Positions 44,717 to 53,764 of a stretch of 64,000 bases of DNA are shown piece after piece (position 1 is the first letter of the stretch; every line of letters begins with the position of its first letter). The position numbers and the translations under genes are program-made. Below the pieces are notes generated by a model, which ran no database searches, was not told the DNA's origin, and saw only the letters and a program-made list of their open reading frames with translations. Origin of the DNA: Paenarthrobacter sp. A20 (GTDB lineage Bacteria > Actinomycetota > Actinomycetes > Actinomycetales > Micrococcaceae); NCBI RefSeq assembly GCF_024168825.1, contig NZ_JALJWH010000001.1:3410001-3474000 (forward strand), written 5' to 3'.

Positions 44717-44972
44717 TCAGCCGCCGGCGGTCCGCGCCTGATCACCGAGCCGCATAGCAAGCTTGGCGCCGTAGACCTGCGCTTCCACCAGGTCGGTGAC
44801 CGGCGGCATAGTATCTTCGACCAAGACCAAGACCAAGCACGAGCCGTAGGAAGCCTCCGGGTCGAAGCCGTCCAGGCCGAAGAACTGCCGCTGGAAGTCT
44901 TCGCGACGCAGGCCGACGCAGGGGTAGGGCTTCGTCTGCCAGTAAGCGCGCTCGAAGCCGTAGCCGTAATTT
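44717..44972 (-). pseudogene. C-terminal gene fragment of unknown family
   Basis: An 84-residue open frame with real-looking codon use (GYGFERAYWQTKPYPCVGL, DGFDPEASYGSCLVLVLVED) that ends in a normal stop. It has no start codon or ribosome site before residue 50. It begins directly after the SCO1664-family stop, in another frame. I read it as the tail of a gene whose front was deleted. The family is not recognised. Confidence 0.5.
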
Positions 44973-44975
44973 CCC

Positions 44976-45743
44976 CTAGAACAGCGGCCAGGGCACCGCC
45001 GGCATGTCACCGCTCGGAGCGGGAAACTGCCCTGCCAAGCGCAACCGGTCACAGCGCGCGGCGAGCGATGCGATTTCTTCATCGCTGAGCAATTCAGCCA
45101 GGTCCAGGCCAAGCGCGCCATGCAGCCCTTCGCTGACACGATCGATACCAGCGCGCTCCTCGGCTGTGAGAGTGTCTCCCAGCCATCCCCACAGCACTGT
45201 GCGGAGCTTGTGTTCACTGTGAAAGGTGAGCCCATGGTCGACTCCGTGCCGGTGCCCGTCAGGCATGGCAAGAACGTGGTTGCCCTTGCGGTCAGCGTTG
45301 TTGACCAGCACGTCGAACACCGCCATGCGCCTTAGAGCCGGCGAGTCTTCGTGGACGAGGGCGACCAGGCTTCCGTCCTCATCGCGTCCCTCAAGAACGT
45401 GTTTCCAGCCGGTATCCGGCATATTGTCAGCAGCGATCAGGTCCACGGGGCTTTGGGCGGGGTCCTGTTCCTGCCAGAGCTGCACCATTCCCTGGCCCAG
45501 GGGACCTTCACGCAGCCAAGTGCGTGGCACTATGTTCCAGCCCAGGACCTGAGACACCAGATACGCAGCCACCTCCCGGTGGGCGAGTTTTCCGTCGGGA
45601 AAATCCCAGAGCGGACTTTCGCCAGCTATCGGCTTGTAGACCACAGGCACGTTGCTGATACTGCCCAGGAATGTAGCGTTTGAGGCCGTCGTAATGCGGC
45701 CGGTAAGAGTCAGCTCGGCCGTTACCAGGTCCGGCGCCGGCAC
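44976..45743 (-). CDS. SCO1664 family protein (kinase-like fold)
   Basis: A 255-residue protein starting at GTG 45743, sharing its G with the DUF3090 stop. SNVPVVYKPIAGESPLWDFPDG contains the ATP-site-like Lys, and FDVLVNNADRKGNHVLAM plus GVDHGLTFH resemble the catalytic and metal loops of phosphatidylinositol kinase-like (HipA/PI4K) folds. This family always accompanies DUF3090 and a histidine phosphatase in Actinobacteria. The biochemical role is unproven. It is third of three translationally coupled or near-coupled genes. Confidence 0.85.
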   Translation of the reverse strand: MPAPDLVTAELTLTGRITTASNATFLGSISNVPVVYKPIAGESPLWDFPDGKLAHREVAAYLVSQVLGWNIVPRTWLREGPLGQGMVQLWQEQDPAQSPVDLIAADNMPDTGWKHVLEGRDEDGSLVALVHEDSPALRRMAVFDVLVNNADRKGNHVLAMPDGHRHGVDHGLTFHSEHKLRTVLWGWLGDTLTAEERAGIDRVSEGLHGALGLDLAELLSDEEIASLAARCDRLRLAGQFPAPSGDMPAVPWPLF

Positions 45744-46297
45744 TAGGCCTCGGGGAGTGTGCAGTCGTGTCCGTCGGCGTCCATGGGGTACCCGCAGAGC
45801 GGGCATGCTGGGCGCCCTGCGCCGACGATCTCACGGGTGCGCTTGGCGAAGGCGCGGGCAGTGCCTACCGGCATACGCACCAGCATCATTTCTGTTTCGT
45901 TGGCGCTGTTCTCGTTGAGCGGTTCGTCGATGTCGTCAGGATCGACATCGCTGAGGGGATAGGCCTCTATGACGATCTGAGCCGTGGTTGGGTCCCAATC
46001 CAAGGTCATGGCACCGGTTCGAAACTGTTCATGAGGGGCCTCAAGCGGGTCATTGTCGACGAGCTCAATCGGCGTACTCGTAGGAACGCTGAAGGGGTTG
46101 CCGTCAATGGTGATGAGCTGGTCAAGGACCTCATCGATCTTCTCCGCAAGCAGAGCCGACTGTTCCTTCTCGAGGGCAATACTCACGATGTTCGCGCCTG
46201 TGCGCACCTGCATGTAGAACGTACGCGCTCCTGGAACGCCAATGGTGCCAATGACAACCCGATCAGGCCAGGAAAACTCGTGAACGCGTGTAGGCAT
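45743..46297 (-). CDS. DUF3090 family protein
   Basis: A 184-residue actinobacterial conserved protein. The N-terminal beta-rich part has VIGTIGVPGARTFYMQVRTG, the middle is acidic, and the C-terminus holds a zinc-ribbon-like CPLCGYPMDADGHDC. It lies 24 bases after the histidine phosphatase and overlaps the SCO1664-family gene by one base. Function is unknown; the fixed gene order suggests a shared pathway with both neighbours. Confidence 0.87.
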   Translation of the reverse strand: MPTRVHEFSWPDRVVIGTIGVPGARTFYMQVRTGANIVSIALEKEQSALLAEKIDEVLDQLITIDGNPFSVPTSTPIELVDNDPLEAPHEQFRTGAMTLDWDPTTAQIVIEAYPLSDVDPDDIDEPLNENSANETEMMLVRMPVGTARAFAKRTREIVGAGRPACPLCGYPMDADGHDCTLPEA

Positions 46298-46321
46298 GTC
46301 AGTATTTTAGGCACATGAGCC

Positions 46322-47014
46322 TTATGGCGTCTTCTGCCCTGCACCGCCACCCACCGGCGCATCGCCCGAACGGATGCCTTTCGACAGCCATGACAGATCA
46401 CCTGCTTCTGTGTTGGTCGCGTAGACGCTCGGCCGGCTGGCGCTGTAGTTGACGATTGATACGGAGGCAGGGCTGACGCTTATACGCTGGAACAGGTCAA
46501 GGTGCATTCCCAGCGCGTCGGCGAGGATTGACTTGATGACGTCACCATGGCTCACTGCCACCCAGACGGCCTCTGGCCCATACTCGGCTTCGAAGGCTGC
46601 ATCGTGGCGCCGGATCGCCGCCACCGACCGGGACTGCATCGCTGCCATGGACTCACCGCCCGGAAAGACGACGGCGGATGGTTGCGACTGCACCAGAGGC
46701 CACAGGTTTTCGGTCGCGAGATCACTGAGTTTGCGGCCCTGCCACTGGCCGTAATCGCATTCAGTGAGATCGGGATCCACAGGCGTGTAAGGGGTGCCAG
46801 CTTGGCGATCGATGATGAGCTGGGCGGTCTGCTGGCAACGCTCAAGCGGACTCGTCACGACGCCGACGACGGGCACGGTCGCGAGCCGCTCTCCGGTCAG
46901 AGCCGCTTGGTCGCGCCCCACCTGGTCCAGGCTGACGCCGATGGCACGACCGGCGAGCAGTCCACTGGCATTGGCTGTAGTACGGCCGTGCCGCACGAGA
47001 ATAAGTGTTGCCAT
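46322..47014 (-). CDS. Histidine phosphatase family protein (MSMEG_4193-type)
   Basis: A 230-residue phosphoglycerate-mutase-like phosphatase. The phosphohistidine motif is LILVRHGRTTANASG (His9), with the second Arg in TSPLERCQQTA, Glu in TECDYGQWQGR and the second His in VAVSHGDVIKS. The active site is complete. It heads the conserved trio with DUF3090 and SCO1664-family genes. In many Actinobacteria this trio stands next to mshC of mycothiol synthesis, which is not found here. Confidence 0.88.
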   Translation of the reverse strand: MATLILVRHGRTTANASGLLAGRAIGVSLDQVGRDQAALTGERLATVPVVGVVTSPLERCQQTAQLIIDRQAGTPYTPVDPDLTECDYGQWQGRKLSDLATENLWPLVQSQPSAVVFPGGESMAAMQSRSVAAIRRHDAAFEAEYGPEAVWVAVSHGDVIKSILADALGMHLDLFQRISVSPASVSIVNYSASRPSVYATNTEAGDLSWLSKGIRSGDAPVGGGAGQKTP

Positions 47015-47161
47015 CCACCCAGCCTAGCTACCCGCCTGCAGGTGAGGGGTCTAGTTTCCCGTGTACACGCTTGTCACCGTTCCGGGCTCAGTGGTTATCG
47101 GGGCCTGGCTACGGGCAAGGCTGAGGCGGCGACGATGATGGCAGAAGCATCACCTGCGTCT

Positions 47162-47542
47162 TCAGGCCCGCTGCTCGATGAGGGTGAGCTGCGTACCATC
47201 GGGGTCTACGAGGTATCCGGCGCGGAGTCCCCATGTTTGCATGCGGACCGGGTGCAGACGTGGCATGCCCGCCATAGCGACGGGTACACCGGATCGGAGA
47301 ATGGCGTCGTACAGTTCGTCGACATCAGTAACACGCAAGCAACACATGAAGTTGCTGGACAGCGGATCGAGGTCCGGGGCCGGAAAGAACTCCAGCTGCA
47401 GTCCGGCCCGCGTGAGGATCATCCATCCCTGATCGCGGAACAGGCGTTCAAAACCGAAGGCGCTGTAGAACGCCTCGGTCGCATCGAAGTCTTGCGATGG
47501 CAGATTTGGAACGGCGAGATCGTGCACCGGTGGCGAGGCCAT
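47162..47542 (-). CDS. VOC-family protein, bleomycin-resistance/glyoxalase type
   Basis: A 126-residue single VOC domain from ATG 47542 (a TTG at 47593 is also possible; neither has a clear ribosome site). DATEAFYSAFGFERLFRDQG is the typical first beta-alpha unit, and GYLVDPDGTQLTLIEQ the last. The family binds metals or small molecules in a dimer cleft. Resemblance to bleomycin-binding proteins is in fold and length only. Confidence 0.78.
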   Translation of the reverse strand: MASPPVHDLAVPNLPSQDFDATEAFYSAFGFERLFRDQGWMILTRAGLQLEFFPAPDLDPLSSNFMCCLRVTDVDELYDAILRSGVPVAMAGMPRLHPVRMQTWGLRAGYLVDPDGTQLTLIEQRA

Positions 47543-47576
47543 GGACCAATAGTGGCACACGGATTGAACTACTTGG

Positions 47577-47609
47577 TTGGGGGTGTCCGCCAACGACAGA
47601 CACCCCCAA
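47577..47609 (-). terminator. Hairpin after the hydroxyacid dehydrogenase gene
   Basis: Arms TTGGGGGTGTC and GACACCCCCAA (47577-47587 with 47599-47609) around an 11-base loop, 15 bases past the leftward stop at 47624. No long T-run follows. Confidence 0.6.
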
Positions 47610-47623
47610 CAGAGTTTGATTCC

Positions 47624-48583
47624 CTAGGCGATCGGTGCAGGGGGCAGTTCGCCGCTCAACACGGCGAGGGCGTTGTCGGCCGCGAGCATGGCCATGGCGG
47701 TGCGTGTCTCCACTGTGGCCGAGCCGAGGTGTGGAAGCAACGCGACATTGTCCAGGTCCAGAAGCCCGGGATGCACGCGGGGTTCCTGCTCGTAAACGTC
47801 CAGTCCGGCTCCCGCGATGACGCGATCTCGAAGTGCCGACGCCAGTGCTTCTTCGTCGATGATCGGTCCGCGCGCGGTGTTGACGAGGAATGCCGAGCTC
47901 TTCATCGCAGCGAGTTGCTCGGCGCCGATCAGGTGATGGGTGGCGGGACCGTAGGGGCAGTGCAGGGATACGACGTCGGAGACGGCCAGCAGTTCGTCGA
48001 GATCGACCCGCCGGGCGTCCAGTTCGGCGGCAATCCTGGGGTCGGTTTCGCTGCGGGACTGATAGATGATCTCCATGCCGAAGGCTTTGGCCCGGCGCGC
48101 CGTCGCTTGTCCGATGCCACCCATGCCAACGACCCCGAGCGTCTTGCCCTGCAGACTGCTGCCGAGCAGAAAGAACATGCCCCACTTCCATGCCTGGCCG
48201 GAGCGGATGAGCCGTTCCCCCTCACTGAGCCGCCGGGTTGCCATGAGGATGAGACCGAACGCGATGTCGGCCGTGGCCTCCGTCAGCACGCCGGGAGTGT
48301 TGGTGGCCACGATGCCCCGTTTGGCACACGCGGGCACGTCGATGTTGTCATAGCCGACTGCGACGTTCGCCACGACTTTGAGTTGCGGGCCGGCGGCGTC
48401 GAGCAGTTCAGTGTCGACGCGTTCGGTGAGCAGGGACACAACCGCGTCTGCGCCGGCGACCCTGCGCAGGAGTTCTTCGCGGGTGATGGATTCCGCGCCG
48501 GTCCAGGCATCGACCTCATGCTCAGCACGGAGCTTTTCAATCGCTGCATCGGGGATGCGCCCCGTGACGACGACACGGCTCAT
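47624..48583 (-). CDS. D-isomer specific 2-hydroxyacid dehydrogenase (glyoxylate/glycerate type)
   Basis: A 319-residue NAD(P) enzyme. It has ANVAVGYDNIDVPACAKRGI, the Rossmann motif LGVVGMGGIGQATARRAKAFG, Arg in VNTARGPIIDEEAL, Glu in LDVYEQEP, and catalytic His in LPHLGSAT. The spacing matches glyoxylate reductase/hydroxypyruvate reductases. It overlaps the preceding aminotransferase gene by ATGA. An aminotransferase plus 2-ketoacid reductase pair could turn an amino acid into its hydroxyacid. Confidence 0.9.
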   Translation of the reverse strand: MSRVVVTGRIPDAAIEKLRAEHEVDAWTGAESITREELLRRVAGADAVVSLLTERVDTELLDAAGPQLKVVANVAVGYDNIDVPACAKRGIVATNTPGVLTEATADIAFGLILMATRRLSEGERLIRSGQAWKWGMFFLLGSSLQGKTLGVVGMGGIGQATARRAKAFGMEIIYQSRSETDPRIAAELDARRVDLDELLAVSDVVSLHCPYGPATHHLIGAEQLAAMKSSAFLVNTARGPIIDEEALASALRDRVIAGAGLDVYEQEPRVHPGLLDLDNVALLPHLGSATVETRTAMAMLAADNALAVLSGELPPAPIA

Positions 48584-49788
48584 GCGGTCACGATCCAGTC
48601 GCGAAGGCGGCCAAGGCCGTCACGGATATCGGCGACGTCGATACCTGAGTAGGCGAGCCGGATGTATTGACGCTCTTCACCTGGTTGGCGCCGGCCGAAG
48701 TGCTCGCGGGTACAGAAAGAAACGCCGGTCTTATACAGTGCGTCGCTGGCGAAGTCGCCGACGGCCGTGTACCCCATTTTCTCCATGACGTCGGTGACAT
48801 CCGGGAAGAGGTAGAACGTCGATTGTGGCACCGCGACGTGCATCCCAGGGACGGCGTTCACGAGTTCGCAGGCAGCATCCCGGCGCTCCCGAAGGTTGTC
48901 GAGCATCTGCTGGACGGGTTCCTGGGTTCCTCGGAGTGCTTCGATGCCGGCCCATTGAACGTAGTGGGTGGTGCATGATTCGTCGTTGGTATTGAGGGTG
49001 CTGAGTACTTTGGCGATTTCAGGCGGCGCGACCGCACAGCCAAGACGTGAGCCGGTCATGGCGAACTTCTTGCTGAAGGTATACAGGATGACGGTGCGTT
49101 CGGCCATGCCTGGGATCGAAGCGATCGAGTTCGAGACGCCCTCGTAGCGGGTTTCGAAGTAGGCCTCGTCGGAGAGCACCCAGAGGTTGTGTTCCTGGGC
49201 GAGCTGGGCGATGGCTTCACGCTCGGCCGCTGTGGATTCCGCGGAGATGGGGTTCTGGAGGTCGTTGTAAATGATCGCAACGGTGTTGGAGGTAATTGAC
49301 GCGCGGACCTGGTCGAGATCGATGGAGAAGCCCTGGCTCGTAGGCAGGTAGCGGTACGGCACCGCCGTGCCTCCGAGGTATTCGATCTGCGACTCATAGA
49401 TCGGGAACCCTGGGTTCGGGTAGAGCACCTCCTGGCCGGGATTCATGACCGCCTGCAGGAACTTGGTAATGACCGGCTTGCCGCCAGTCATGACGACGAT
49501 GTTGTCCGGGGACAGGCTGATGCCGCGCCGTGATCCGATGTCGTCGGCGAGGGCTTCGCGCAGTTGGGGGATGCCTGGTCCGGGGCAATAGCCCGTGTAA
49601 CCGTCTGCGATTGCCTTGGTCATGGCTTCGACAATGTGCGGGGCGGTCGGGATATTGATATCGCCGAGGTGGAAGGGGTAGACCAGATTCCCCTTCGCCT
49701 TCCAGGCCGCCGCGGCTTGGGCGACGCTGAAGGCTGTTTCGGTGCCGAGCCGTTCGAGTCGATGCGCGAGTTGCTGCATGCAGTTCAC
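48580..49788 (-). CDS. Class I PLP-dependent aminotransferase
   Basis: A 402-residue aminotransferase. YPNPGFPIYESQIEYLGG and IIYNDLQNPIS place it in fold type I. The cofactor Asp-Tyr pair is in VLSDEAYFETRYEG, and the PLP Lys in LYTFSKKFAMTGSRLG. The catalytic Arg is in YIRLAYSG. ATG starts at 49788 and 49779 are both possible. It is first gene of a two-gene unit with the 2-hydroxyacid dehydrogenase. A clear promoter and palindrome lie just upstream. Confidence 0.9.
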   Translation of the reverse strand: MNCMQQLAHRLERLGTETAFSVAQAAAAWKAKGNLVYPFHLGDINIPTAPHIVEAMTKAIADGYTGYCPGPGIPQLREALADDIGSRRGISLSPDNIVVMTGGKPVITKFLQAVMNPGQEVLYPNPGFPIYESQIEYLGGTAVPYRYLPTSQGFSIDLDQVRASITSNTVAIIYNDLQNPISAESTAAEREAIAQLAQEHNLWVLSDEAYFETRYEGVSNSIASIPGMAERTVILYTFSKKFAMTGSRLGCAVAPPEIAKVLSTLNTNDESCTTHYVQWAGIEALRGTQEPVQQMLDNLRERRDAACELVNAVPGMHVAVPQSTFYLFPDVTDVMEKMGYTAVGDFASDALYKTGVSFCTREHFGRRQPGEERQYIRLAYSGIDVADIRDGLGRLRDWIVTA

Positions 49789-49821
49789 TCCTCGTTGAGT
49801 AAGAGCCGTTGGTAGACATCT

Positions 49822-49863
49822 AATACGGCATTAATATATCAGAGAGGAAATGGCCCGCTCAAT
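49822..49863 (-). promoter_or_regulatory. Promoter and palindrome upstream of the aminotransferase operon
   Basis: Bottom-strand -35 TTGAGC (49863-49858), 18-base spacer and -10 TATATT (49839-49834). The near-palindrome TAATACGGCATTA (49822-49834) begins at the -10 and would cover the start site, a classic repressor position. No dedicated regulator gene lies adjacent. Confidence 0.6.
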
Positions 49864-49928
49864 GACTCCTTATGTGAGCCCAGGGACGTTGAACCCTACG
49901 TGCCCCCGGGCGTCACACCGCCTGGGCA

Positions 49929-50708
49929 CTAGTGTTCGGCGTCCGCCGCTGCCTGCTTCCTGGCATTTTTTCCGGCGTCCTTTTCGGCCCGCAGGGCCTC
50001 GGCCTCGTGTTGCTCCTCAGCCTTTTCCTGATGGATGACGTCGGCGAAAAGCTTCTCCATTTCCTTGGCCACACCAGCCGCCGAGGCAGGGTTCTGGCCG
50101 GTCACCAGTCGGTCGTCCACCACCACCTTCTCTTCGAATACTCCCGCGGAGACGTGGTGTGCCCCCTGTTCCTCGAGCCGGTCGGCCAGGTAGAACGGGA
50201 TGACCTTGTCTTTCCCTGCGGCCACTTCCTCGTCATTGGTGAACGCGGCAACGTCCCGGCCTTCGACCAGCCGGAACCCGTTCTCCAGTTCCACCTTCAA
50301 CAGTCCGGCGGGCCCATGGCAGACCGCCCCGACCAAGCCGCCGGCGTTGTACACGCTGGCAACGAGGTTCTGCAGGCCTTCGCTGTCCGGGAAGTCCCAC
50401 ATAGTGCCGTGGCCGCCAACGAGGTAGACGGCGTCGTACTGCCCGGGATCGATGACGTCCACGCGGGCAGTGTTGTAGAGTCCGGCACGTGTTGTCTCGT
50501 CCGTCGTAAAGGCGACCTGGATGGGATCATCCGGGTCCACTTCATCGCGCGGAGGCTGGCCTCCCTTGATGGAAGAAAAATCGACAAAGTGGCCTGAGTC
50601 TTTGAAAACCTTCCAGGGATGTGCAGCTTCGGCTACGTTGTAGCCGGTCTTCTCTCCCGTATCGCCGAGCTCGGAAACGCTGGTTAGTACCATGAGGATT
50701 TTCTTCAT
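49929..50708 (-). CDS. DJ-1/PfpI family protein (type 1 glutamine amidotransferase-like)
   Basis: A 259-residue protein from ATG 50708 with GGAG upstream. KKILMVLTSVSELGDTGEKTGYN at the N-terminus, YDAVYLVGGHGTMWDFPDS, and nucleophile Cys in VGAVCHGPAGLL match Hsp31/YDR533C-type glyoxalase III and chaperones. The C-terminal 40 residues are highly charged and Ala/Glu/Lys-rich, an extension most PfpI proteins lack. It likely protects against reactive carbonyls (2-oxoaldehydes). Confidence 0.87.
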   Translation of the reverse strand: MKKILMVLTSVSELGDTGEKTGYNVAEAAHPWKVFKDSGHFVDFSSIKGGQPPRDEVDPDDPIQVAFTTDETTRAGLYNTARVDVIDPGQYDAVYLVGGHGTMWDFPDSEGLQNLVASVYNAGGLVGAVCHGPAGLLKVELENGFRLVEGRDVAAFTNDEEVAAGKDKVIPFYLADRLEEQGAHHVSAGVFEEKVVVDDRLVTGQNPASAAGVAKEMEKLFADVIHQEKAEEQHEAEALRAEKDAGKNARKQAAADAEH

Positions 50709-50931
50709 GAGGTGCTCCTTTCGTCCACCTTCCACCCTACGCCCCCTCCAATTTCGGTCCCTTCGGGAAGGCCTGACAGCGGGCCAGGATGGGTACGTTC
50801 CTCCAGAACCGAACGGCAGCGCTTGGGGATCGGATCCGGTGTCGCCTGAGCCTGGTGTTCGCGACTGCTTGATGGCCAACCGGACAATGACACATGCTTG
50901 AGTGGTTCCCTACGTCAGGAGTGTGAGTGCA

Positions 50932-51357
50932 ATGCCCAAGACCGGCAAGAACGATCATGCCCGGAAGGACGAGTTACCGTCGACCCTTCAGCGCTCCGAC
51001 CAGAAGGCTCAGGACACATTCGCCAAGACCTACGATTCGGCCATGGATTCCTACGATGGCGATGAGGGCCGGGCCGCCCGTACCGCGTTCGCTTCGCTGA
51101 AACACAGCTACGAAAAGGTAGGCGACCACTGGGAGGCAAAGGAAGAAAGGGGTCCTTCGGATCAGCGGGCGGAAGAAGGAATCACTTCAAATGCGCCCAC
51201 GGCTGGGGGAGTGGACGCCAATGCCTCCAAAGAGCACCTCTACCAGCGGGCCCGCGAATTGGATATCAAGGGGCGTTCGACCATGGACAAGGATGAACTG
51301 GTTGAGGCCCTGCAAAAAGCCAATGACGCTGCAACCCGAAAAGCCCGGGAAGGATAA
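50932..51357 (+). CDS. ChaB-domain protein with Rho N-terminal-like tail
   Basis: A 141-residue hydrophilic protein. Residues 10-70 follow ChaB (ELPSTLQRSDQKAQDTFAKTYDSAM, ... ASLKHSYEKVGDHWE). Residues 100-140 resemble the Rho N-terminal/SAP helix pair (EHLYQRARELDIKGRSTMDKDELVEALQKAN), known to bind nucleic acid. ATG 50932 follows AGGAG. It is common in actinobacteria as a stress or spore-associated protein. It converges on the NatB-type gene. Confidence 0.8.
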   Translation: MPKTGKNDHARKDELPSTLQRSDQKAQDTFAKTYDSAMDSYDGDEGRAARTAFASLKHSYEKVGDHWEAKEERGPSDQRAEEGITSNAPTAGGVDANASKEHLYQRARELDIKGRSTMDKDELVEALQKANDAATRKAREG

Positions 51358-51437
51358 GCCGCCGTACAGAATTCGCGCCAGCAATCGTCCCCTGGACCGT
51401 GATTGCAGCGGTAGCCCTGCCATGGGCGGCCAGGGTC

Positions 51438-52736
51438 CTATTTCCCGGTGAGTTCGGCTGGGCGTCGCCTCAAGGTCTTGGTGATGGAGAGCTTGCTGGA
51501 GTACTGGATGGAACCGTAGCGGAACAGGTGGACGGCCAACCGCAGGATCAGGGCGCCGAGGATGAAAAGCATGGCGATGATGACGATCGCTTCCCCGGTG
51601 CCCAGTGTTCCAAATCCGTTACGAAGCATCGCAGTGACCGGTGCGGAGAGGGGGAAGTACGTGAAGACCTGCACGATGGGCGCGGTAGGGTCCGAAAGGA
51701 TCAGGCTGATCGCGTAGAACGGGACAAAGATCAATGCCATGAGCGGGCCGAAGATGACACCGGCCTCTTTCGCGGTGGGCATGACCGCTCCAATGGCAAC
51801 CAGGACTGCGGTGAACAGGGTAAACCCGCTGAGGAGAAGCAGTGCGCCGATGATGAGGGGACCGGGTTCGAAAGTTAACGAGGACAGATCGAAGTCGGGC
51901 AAGGACAGCCGGTCGCGGAAGAAGACGTAACCGACAACGACCGGGGCCAGGAAGACCGAAACCTGTACGACGCCGATCAAGAACAGGGAGATGATCTTCC
52001 CGACGATGAGCGTGGTCGGATTAAGCGTCGTCAGGATCATCTCGGTGACCCTGTTTTCCTTCTCTTCAAGGGTGCTGTTCAGCATCTGGTTGGAGAGCAG
52101 CAGGATGACAACGTAGAACAGCAGCAGGAACATCAGGGGCGGCAAGGCAGAGCCGAATCCTCCCGAGACGTTCCCATCCCGGAACGTCTCGGTCCGGACC
52201 TTCACTTCACCGCCGGCGGCCGCCGTGAGTTCGGGGGAGTTGATGGTGGCTTGTGCCGCAACGGCCAGCAATTGTTTTGCGACCGCCTCGTAGGTGTTGT
52301 TGGCGAACACGCCCCTGTCGGTGCCGTAGACCCTGACGGTTTCAGTGGCCGGGTCGGCCGGGTAAGCGAAGTACGCATCGCTCGTGCCGGCCCTGACGTC
52401 GGAAAGTGCGGTCTCAGGATCAGAAGCCTTGCTGCCACCCATGGCTGTCGCGGCTGCCTCGGAGATGATTCCTGACGCGTCCGTGTAGGTGAAGCTCAGG
52501 GACGCATTCTTTTGGGCCTGTGCGGTGGCAGAGGTGGACGTGTTGCTGGCAAAGATGAGCACGAAGATGATGGCCATCACCACAGGTATGGCGAGGGTTG
52601 CGATCCAGAAGCGTGGCTTTTTCACCGTTCTGGTGAACTCGAAGCCGACAACAGTGCCGAGGTTGTGGCGGCTCAAGGGAGGGCGCTTGGTGGGTGCTGG
52701 AGCTATTGCTGGTGAGGGTTTGGTTGTAGTGCTCAT
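51438..52736 (-). CDS. ABC-2 type exporter permease, NatB-like
   Basis: A 432-residue protein from ATG 52736. A first transmembrane segment (FWIATLAIPVVMAIIFVLIF) is followed by a long extracytoplasmic domain (about 75-205), then five to six membrane segments, with the conserved EEKENRVTEMILTTLNPTTLIVGKII before TM3. This is the ABC2_membrane_3 layout of Na+ exporters NatB and related lipid/peptide exporters. Its start follows the ATPase stop by one base. Confidence 0.88.
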   Translation of the reverse strand: MSTTTKPSPAIAPAPTKRPPLSRHNLGTVVGFEFTRTVKKPRFWIATLAIPVVMAIIFVLIFASNTSTSATAQAQKNASLSFTYTDASGIISEAAATAMGGSKASDPETALSDVRAGTSDAYFAYPADPATETVRVYGTDRGVFANNTYEAVAKQLLAVAAQATINSPELTAAAGGEVKVRTETFRDGNVSGGFGSALPPLMFLLLFYVVILLLSNQMLNSTLEEKENRVTEMILTTLNPTTLIVGKIISLFLIGVVQVSVFLAPVVVGYVFFRDRLSLPDFDLSSLTFEPGPLIIGALLLLSGFTLFTAVLVAIGAVMPTAKEAGVIFGPLMALIFVPFYAISLILSDPTAPIVQVFTYFPLSAPVTAMLRNGFGTLGTGEAIVIIAMLFILGALILRLAVHLFRYGSIQYSSKLSITKTLRRRPAELTGK

Positions 52737-52737
52737 G

Positions 52738-53679
52738 TCAGGCCTCCGCCAAGGTGTTTTGTTCGCCGTAGACGCTGATGAAGATGTCCTCGAGGGAAAC
52801 CCGTTCGGTGGTGAAGCTGCGGACTCCAACGCCGGAAGAGATGAGCTCCCTCAGCACCGCGGTTTCCGTAGCGCCGTCCTTGGGCGCCAGATCTGCCGTA
52901 CCGGGGCCTTGGGCGACGATCTCGAAGAGGGGAGAAGCTGGCAGCGCTCCTTCAAAAGACAGCCGATATACAGTGCCGCCGAACTGGTCCTGAACCTCCG
53001 AAACCGTTCCATAGGCGCGTGAGGTGCCGTCTTTGAGGAGGATCACCCGGTCGCAAAGGCGTTCGACTTCTTCCATCTGGTGCGTAACCATGATGACGGT
53101 CGCCCCGCCGAGTTTCTGTTCTTCTATGATGTCCATCAGCAAGCGACGGTTCACGGGGTCGAACCCTTTGGTCGGCTCGTCCAGGATGAGCAGCTCCGGG
53201 TTGTTCATGATGGTTACACCCAGCTGGATCTTCTGCTGCTGGCCACCGGAAAGCTTGTCCACATTGAGGTTCGCTTTGTCCGCCAGTCTGACCCGCTCGA
53301 GATACTCCAGGGACCAGGCACGCGCAGCTGCTTTGGACAGGCCTTTGAGCCTGCCGAAGTAGACCATGACGTCCAGGACATGTTCCTTCTTGTACAGGCC
53401 GCGTTCCTCCGGCAGGTAGCCAAGCCGGGCACCGTCACGGGGTTCGAAGGCTTTTCCATCAATGTGCAGGGTTCCGGCGGTGGGCTGGTAGATGCCCAGC
53501 AGCGCCCTGAGCGTGGTGGTTTTTCCCGAGCCGTTACTGCCCAGGAACCCAAACGTTTCCCCGGCTTGGACATCGAAGGAGAGGTCCTTGATGACCGTCG
53601 TCGCCCCGAAATCCATCCTGAAGTCTTTGATGTGAACCAGCGGCTCGATGGCCGCGCCCCCTGCAGTCATGTCATTCAC
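52738..53679 (-). CDS. ABC transporter ATPase, NatA-like
   Basis: A 313-residue ATPase. Walker A is GSNGSGKTTTLR, signature LSGGQQQKIQLGVTI and Walker B LLILDEPTKGFDP, followed by switch His in MVTHQMEEVERL. The C-terminal 90 residues form the accessory domain of the DrrA/NatA branch. TGACATG links its stop with the permease start, so the two are co-translated as one exporter for sodium, drug or lipid. Confidence 0.92.
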   Translation of the reverse strand: MNDMTAGGAAIEPLVHIKDFRMDFGATTVIKDLSFDVQAGETFGFLGSNGSGKTTTLRALLGIYQPTAGTLHIDGKAFEPRDGARLGYLPEERGLYKKEHVLDVMVYFGRLKGLSKAAARAWSLEYLERVRLADKANLNVDKLSGGQQQKIQLGVTIMNNPELLILDEPTKGFDPVNRRLLMDIIEEQKLGGATVIMVTHQMEEVERLCDRVILLKDGTSRAYGTVSEVQDQFGGTVYRLSFEGALPASPLFEIVAQGPGTADLAPKDGATETAVLRELISSGVGVRSFTTERVSLEDIFISVYGEQNTLAEA

Positions 53680-53764
53680 TCTATAAAGATTCTCAAGGAA
53701 AGCGCGTCACGATTCGGTTCCAGCTCACACTGTAACCGTTAGGGGGGCTTTGTTCGTTGGCAAT

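Noticed and set aside
46547-48652. A 701-codon rightward open frame opposite three leftward genes
   Set aside because: It is an antisense frame created by the high GC codon pattern; the opposite strand holds clear families (histidine phosphatase, VOC, hydroxyacid dehydrogenase), and this frame shows none.
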